Below, in pieces: positions 4,030 through 5,655 of a stretch of DNA of 5,655 nt (position 1 is the stretch's first letter; every line of letters begins with the position of its first letter). The stretch is from an uncultured Streptococcus sp. (lineage in GTDB: Bacteria > Bacillota > Bacilli > Lactobacillales > Streptococcaceae). The translations under genes and the position numbers were made by a program. The stretch is taken from positions 1 to 5,655 of the forward strand of contig NZ_CALIIB010000061.1 of assembly GCF_938020365.1 (NCBI RefSeq). Direction: 5' to 3'. The notes under the pieces were generated by a model. The model was not told where the DNA came from and searched no databases. It saw only the letters and a program-made list of their open reading frames with translations.

Positions 4030-4929
4030 ATGAAAATTGACCGTCAGATGGGAATAATTTCTCATTTAGTAAATCAACGAAAAACAACAGCTAAAGAACT
4101 ATCAAAACTTTTTAAAGTCAGCACCCGAACTATTATGAGAGATATTGATGATTTATCTCTTGCAGGCATTCCTCTCTATGTAACGAAAGGAAAAAACAGA
4201 GGAATTTTTCTTATGGAAGACTTTCAAACTGATAAACCTCCCCTGACTCAATCCGAACGACTTTCAATCGAATCCGGTTTGAAAAGTCGCTATCAAGTAT
4301 TGGAAGATGCCTCTACTTTCAATGCTATATTGAAATTAAATGCTATTAATGCATACTCTGATTTCGAAATTGATTTGTCTCTATCTCAAGGGAACTTGGA
4401 AATACGAACTTTGATTTTTAAATTATTGGAAGCTATCAGAGGTAGAGTAAAAATAAAATTTTCCTATATTAATGCACAAGGACTGGTGAGTCAAAAAAAT
4501 TGTGAGCCTTACCGTATTGTCTATAAGGACCGGAGCTGGTATATGGATTCCTACGATACTGATAAAGCGCGTTTTTCTGTTTTTAAAGTTGCTAGAATTA
4601 GTGAACTTACTCTCTCCGATACTTTTTCAAAAAGACATTTTACACCACTTCCCTATGATGGTGGTACATGGATGAATGAAAACAAAGTACCTGTCATCCT
4701 GCATGTCCAGAAAATTGTCCTTGATCGATTTGTGGAACTCTTAGGCTATAATGCCATAAAACCTATTAATAGCGATATTTACGAGATTACTTATCCGTTA
4801 AACGACAATGATTGGGGATACAATACCTTGCTTGCTTTTGGAAAATACATCACTGTTATATCTCCTAAGCATTTCTTGAAACATTTCACCAGCTATATAG
4901 ATACCATTCATAAGCAATACCCAAACTAA
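4030..4929 (+). CDS. HTH-WYL (YafY-type) transcriptional regulator
   Basis: A 299-residue DNA-binding protein. Residues 1-60 form an HTH_11/DeoR-like winged helix (RQMGIISHLVNQRKTTAKEL, recognition helix around STRTIMRDIDDLSLAGIP, wing with KGKNRGIFL). The WYL domain spans about 130-210. Its signature reads RSWYMDSYD (W170, Y171, M172 in place of Leu), followed by the conserved ligand-groove residues ARFSVFKVARISEL with Arg181, Lys186 and Arg189. The C-terminal part (about 215-299) is the usual WYL C-terminal extension. WYL domains sense nucleic acid or small ligands and gate DNA binding. AAGGAG 6 bases upstream fixes the ATG. The gene is divergent from the GyrI-like gene and shares its control region. 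It is clearly more AT-rich than the flanking genes, suggesting transfer. The signal it senses cannot be read from sequence. Confidence 0.85.
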   Translation: MKIDRQMGIISHLVNQRKTTAKELSKLFKVSTRTIMRDIDDLSLAGIPLYVTKGKNRGIFLMEDFQTDKPPLTQSERLSIESGLKSRYQVLEDASTFNAILKLNAINAYSDFEIDLSLSQGNLEIRTLIFKLLEAIRGRVKIKFSYINAQGLVSQKNCEPYRIVYKDRSWYMDSYDTDKARFSVFKVARISELTLSDTFSKRHFTPLPYDGGTWMNENKVPVILHVQKIVLDRFVELLGYNAIKPINSDIYEITYPLNDNDWGYNTLLAFGKYITVISPKHFLKHFTSYIDTIHKQYPN

Positions 4930-5034
4930 TATTCAATCAACATCAAAAATCAAACATTTTTTAAAAATGAATTATACCAAAGTTACTTTTTTATGGTGCT
5001 AAAATTCAAGAACATGGGTCAGGCTCTAGTTCTT

Positions 5035-5147
5035 ATCCAAATCGCTAGTTTCTCTGGCCTCGCCTATTTCTGCTTTAAAAAGAAAAAAGACAGGCTGGCA
5101 TTTGCACCCTGTCTTTTGTTTGGTGTGGTGGTTCTTATTTCTTATAA
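5035..5147 (+). repeat. direct repeat, copy 2 (cclA remnant)
   Basis: Partner of 3377-3489: 113 ungapped bases with 9 mismatches, at a distance of 1658 bases. The low divergence is at the level expected between strains rather than between an ancient gene and its decayed relic. Confidence 0.9.
5085..5117 (-). terminator. trpA (trp operon) terminator inside the cclA remnant
   Basis: On the minus strand, AAAAGACAGG pairs perfectly with CCTGTCTTTT (10 bp) around a 13-base loop, and the transcript then runs into TTCTTTTT. It starts 18 bases beyond the trpA stop, the standard position for an intrinsic terminator. In the plus direction the hairpin is followed only by GTTTGG, but it might still reduce readthrough from the WYL gene. 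Confidence 0.75.
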
Positions 5148-5655
5148 GCTGCTGCTTCTTGGATAAAGGATTCTATGCTGGCGTCCTTTTCATGAAGAGC
5201 TTTGACAATCTTAGATCCGACAATGACGCCATCTGAGACCTGATTGAAGCGCTCAACATCTTCTAAAGTCGAAACACCAAAGCCCGTCAGTACTGGAATC
5301 TCTGCAATATCATGGAGTTTGCTCAAATGCTGGTCCAAATCATTGCGATAACTGCCGCTCTTACCCGTCACACCGTTGATGGCCACAGCGTAAATAAAAC
5401 CTTCTGCATCCTTAATCAACTCCTGCTGACGTTCTAGGCCAGTCGTCAGGCTCACTAAAGGAATTAGAGCAATATCCGAATCTTCCAGCAGAGGCAAGAT
5501 AAAGTCTCTATGCTCGTAGGGCAAGTCCGGAATGATCAATCCTTTAACTGGTGTCCTAGCCAATTCCTTGACGAAATTTTTGAGACCGTACTGGAAAATG
5601 GGATTGAAGTAGGTCATGATGATGAGAGGCAGCTGAGTGTCCAACTTCTGCAAGC
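5135..5655 (-). CDS. trpA: Tryptophan synthase alpha chain, C-terminal part
   Basis: About 173 residues of TrpA; the gene begins beyond the right edge. The alpha subunit cleaves indole-3-glycerol phosphate to indole and glyceraldehyde 3-phosphate, and passes indole to TrpB through an internal tunnel. TIM-barrel landmarks in order are LIIMTYFNPIFQYG, GLIIPDLPYEH (the usual PDLP-x-E region), PLVSLTT, FIYAVAINGVTG (mobile loop 6), and the phosphate-binding segments VLTGFGVS and DGVIVGSKIV. The catalytic Glu and Asp near the N-terminus are outside the window. A TTG near the edge (5651-5653) is an internal leucine, not a start. The gene ends AAAYKK-TAA, overlapping the cclA remnant, and is normally last in the trp operon, which fits the terminator just beyond it. 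Confidence 0.95.
   Translation of the reverse strand, partial: LQKLDTQLPLIIMTYFNPIFQYGLKNFVKELARTPVKGLIIPDLPYEHRDFILPLLEDSDIALIPLVSLTTGLERQQELIKDAEGFIYAVAINGVTGKSGSYRNDLDQHLSKLHDIAEIPVLTGFGVSTLEDVERFNQVSDGVIVGSKIVKALHEKDASIESFIQEAAAYKK

Larger units (their letters stand above)
3490..5034. other. probable inserted regulatory module between cclA and trpA
   Basis: This segment, bounded by the two copies of the cclA tail, contains exactly two divergent genes (GyrI-like and WYL regulator). Sampled 60-base lines in the WYL gene have 19 and 15 G+C (4081, 4321) and one in the GyrI-like gene has 24 (3661). Single lines in the pseudouridine synthase, cclA and trpA genes have 30, 28 and 27 (541, 2941, 5281). 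No transposase, integrase, tRNA or terminal inverted repeat is visible, so movement by homologous or homology-assisted recombination, for example during transformation, is more likely than transposition. The 84 bases at 4930-5013 are AT-rich and carry no gene. Confidence 0.6.
5014..5166 (+). pseudogene. cclA: remnant of cclA: duplicated last ~50 codons
   Basis: In one open frame this reads MGQALVLIQIASFSGLAYFC..., continuing to LISYKLLLLG and TAA at 5164-5166, collinear with residues 171-220 of the intact CclA. The ATG at 5014 has no ribosome site, and without the catalytic half the fragment cannot be a peptidase. Homology is clear from 5035 to 5147 and fades at about 5020. Its last 32 bases overlap the end of trpA on the other strand, so this was probably the original cclA-trpA junction before the two-gene module arrived. 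It also contains the trpA terminator, which may be why it survives with few changes. Confidence 0.85.

Noticed and set aside
3490..5034. Insertion sequence or integrative element
   Set aside because: No transposase, integrase, terminal inverted repeats or short target-site duplication; the flanking repeats are homologous cclA coding sequence.
5014..5166. Independent small membrane-protein gene
   Set aside because: It is collinear with the last 50 codons of cclA, lacks a ribosome site and is better explained as a remnant.
1..5655. CRISPR array, tRNA, rRNA or known riboswitch
   Set aside because: No regularly spaced repeats, cloverleaf or recognised riboswitch core was seen on either strand by eye.

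Overview
The window looks chromosomal and most likely comes from a viridans Streptococcus, probably of the sanguinis/gordonii type. This rests on recognisable streptococcal proteins (Dpr, the competence prepilin peptidase CclA, TypA, YqgQ, TrpA), on AGGAG-type ribosome sites and TATAAT/extended -10 promoters, on PerR-like and ComX-like boxes, and on an intergenic repeat of a kind I recall from these genomes. The species call is inference.

Layout, left to right. Bases 1-44 hold the first 14 codons of typA, reading left. A promoter region then separates it from a rightward rsuA-type 16S rRNA pseudouridine synthase gene (238-963), which ends at a strong bidirectional terminator. Next comes the decayed 3' end of a small membrane-protein gene. 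It is followed by a leftward two-gene operon, yqgQ then a cysteine-less membrane-anchored rhodanese-like protein, driven by a promoter that would give an almost leaderless mRNA. Bases 1822-2160 contain no large gene: they hold a hairpin, a possible 27-codon ORF and a roughly 180-bp structured intergenic repeat. The leftward dpr gene follows, with a consensus promoter and two PerR-like boxes. Divergent from it is cclA (2846-3508), preceded by a ComX-type box placed so close to the ATG that this mRNA may also be leaderless.

The most unusual part is 3377-5166. The 3' end of cclA occurs twice. An intact gene ends at 3508, and a second copy of its last roughly 50 codons lies at 5014-5166, overlapping the 3' end of trpA. 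The core of the repeat is 113 bp with 9 mismatches, 1658 bp apart. Between the copies sits a lower-GC, divergent two-gene module: a stand-alone GyrI-like effector-binding protein (leftward) and an HTH-WYL (YafY-type) regulator (rightward). The divergent promoters overlap, and a perfect 9-bp inverted repeat next to them is a likely operator. The simplest reading is that the module was inserted between cclA and trpA, leaving the old cclA tail attached to trpA.

The duplicated cclA tail also encodes, on the other strand, an intrinsic terminator. One copy lies just past the stop of the GyrI-like gene and the other just past the stop of trpA. Each convergent gene therefore has its own terminator inside cclA coding or former coding DNA, which may explain why the remnant persists.

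Functionally, the window mixes housekeeping genes (typA, rsuA, trpA), an oxidative-stress and iron-storage gene (dpr) likely under PerR, a natural-transformation gene (cclA) likely under ComX, and an acquired putative small-molecule-sensing module of unknown ligand.
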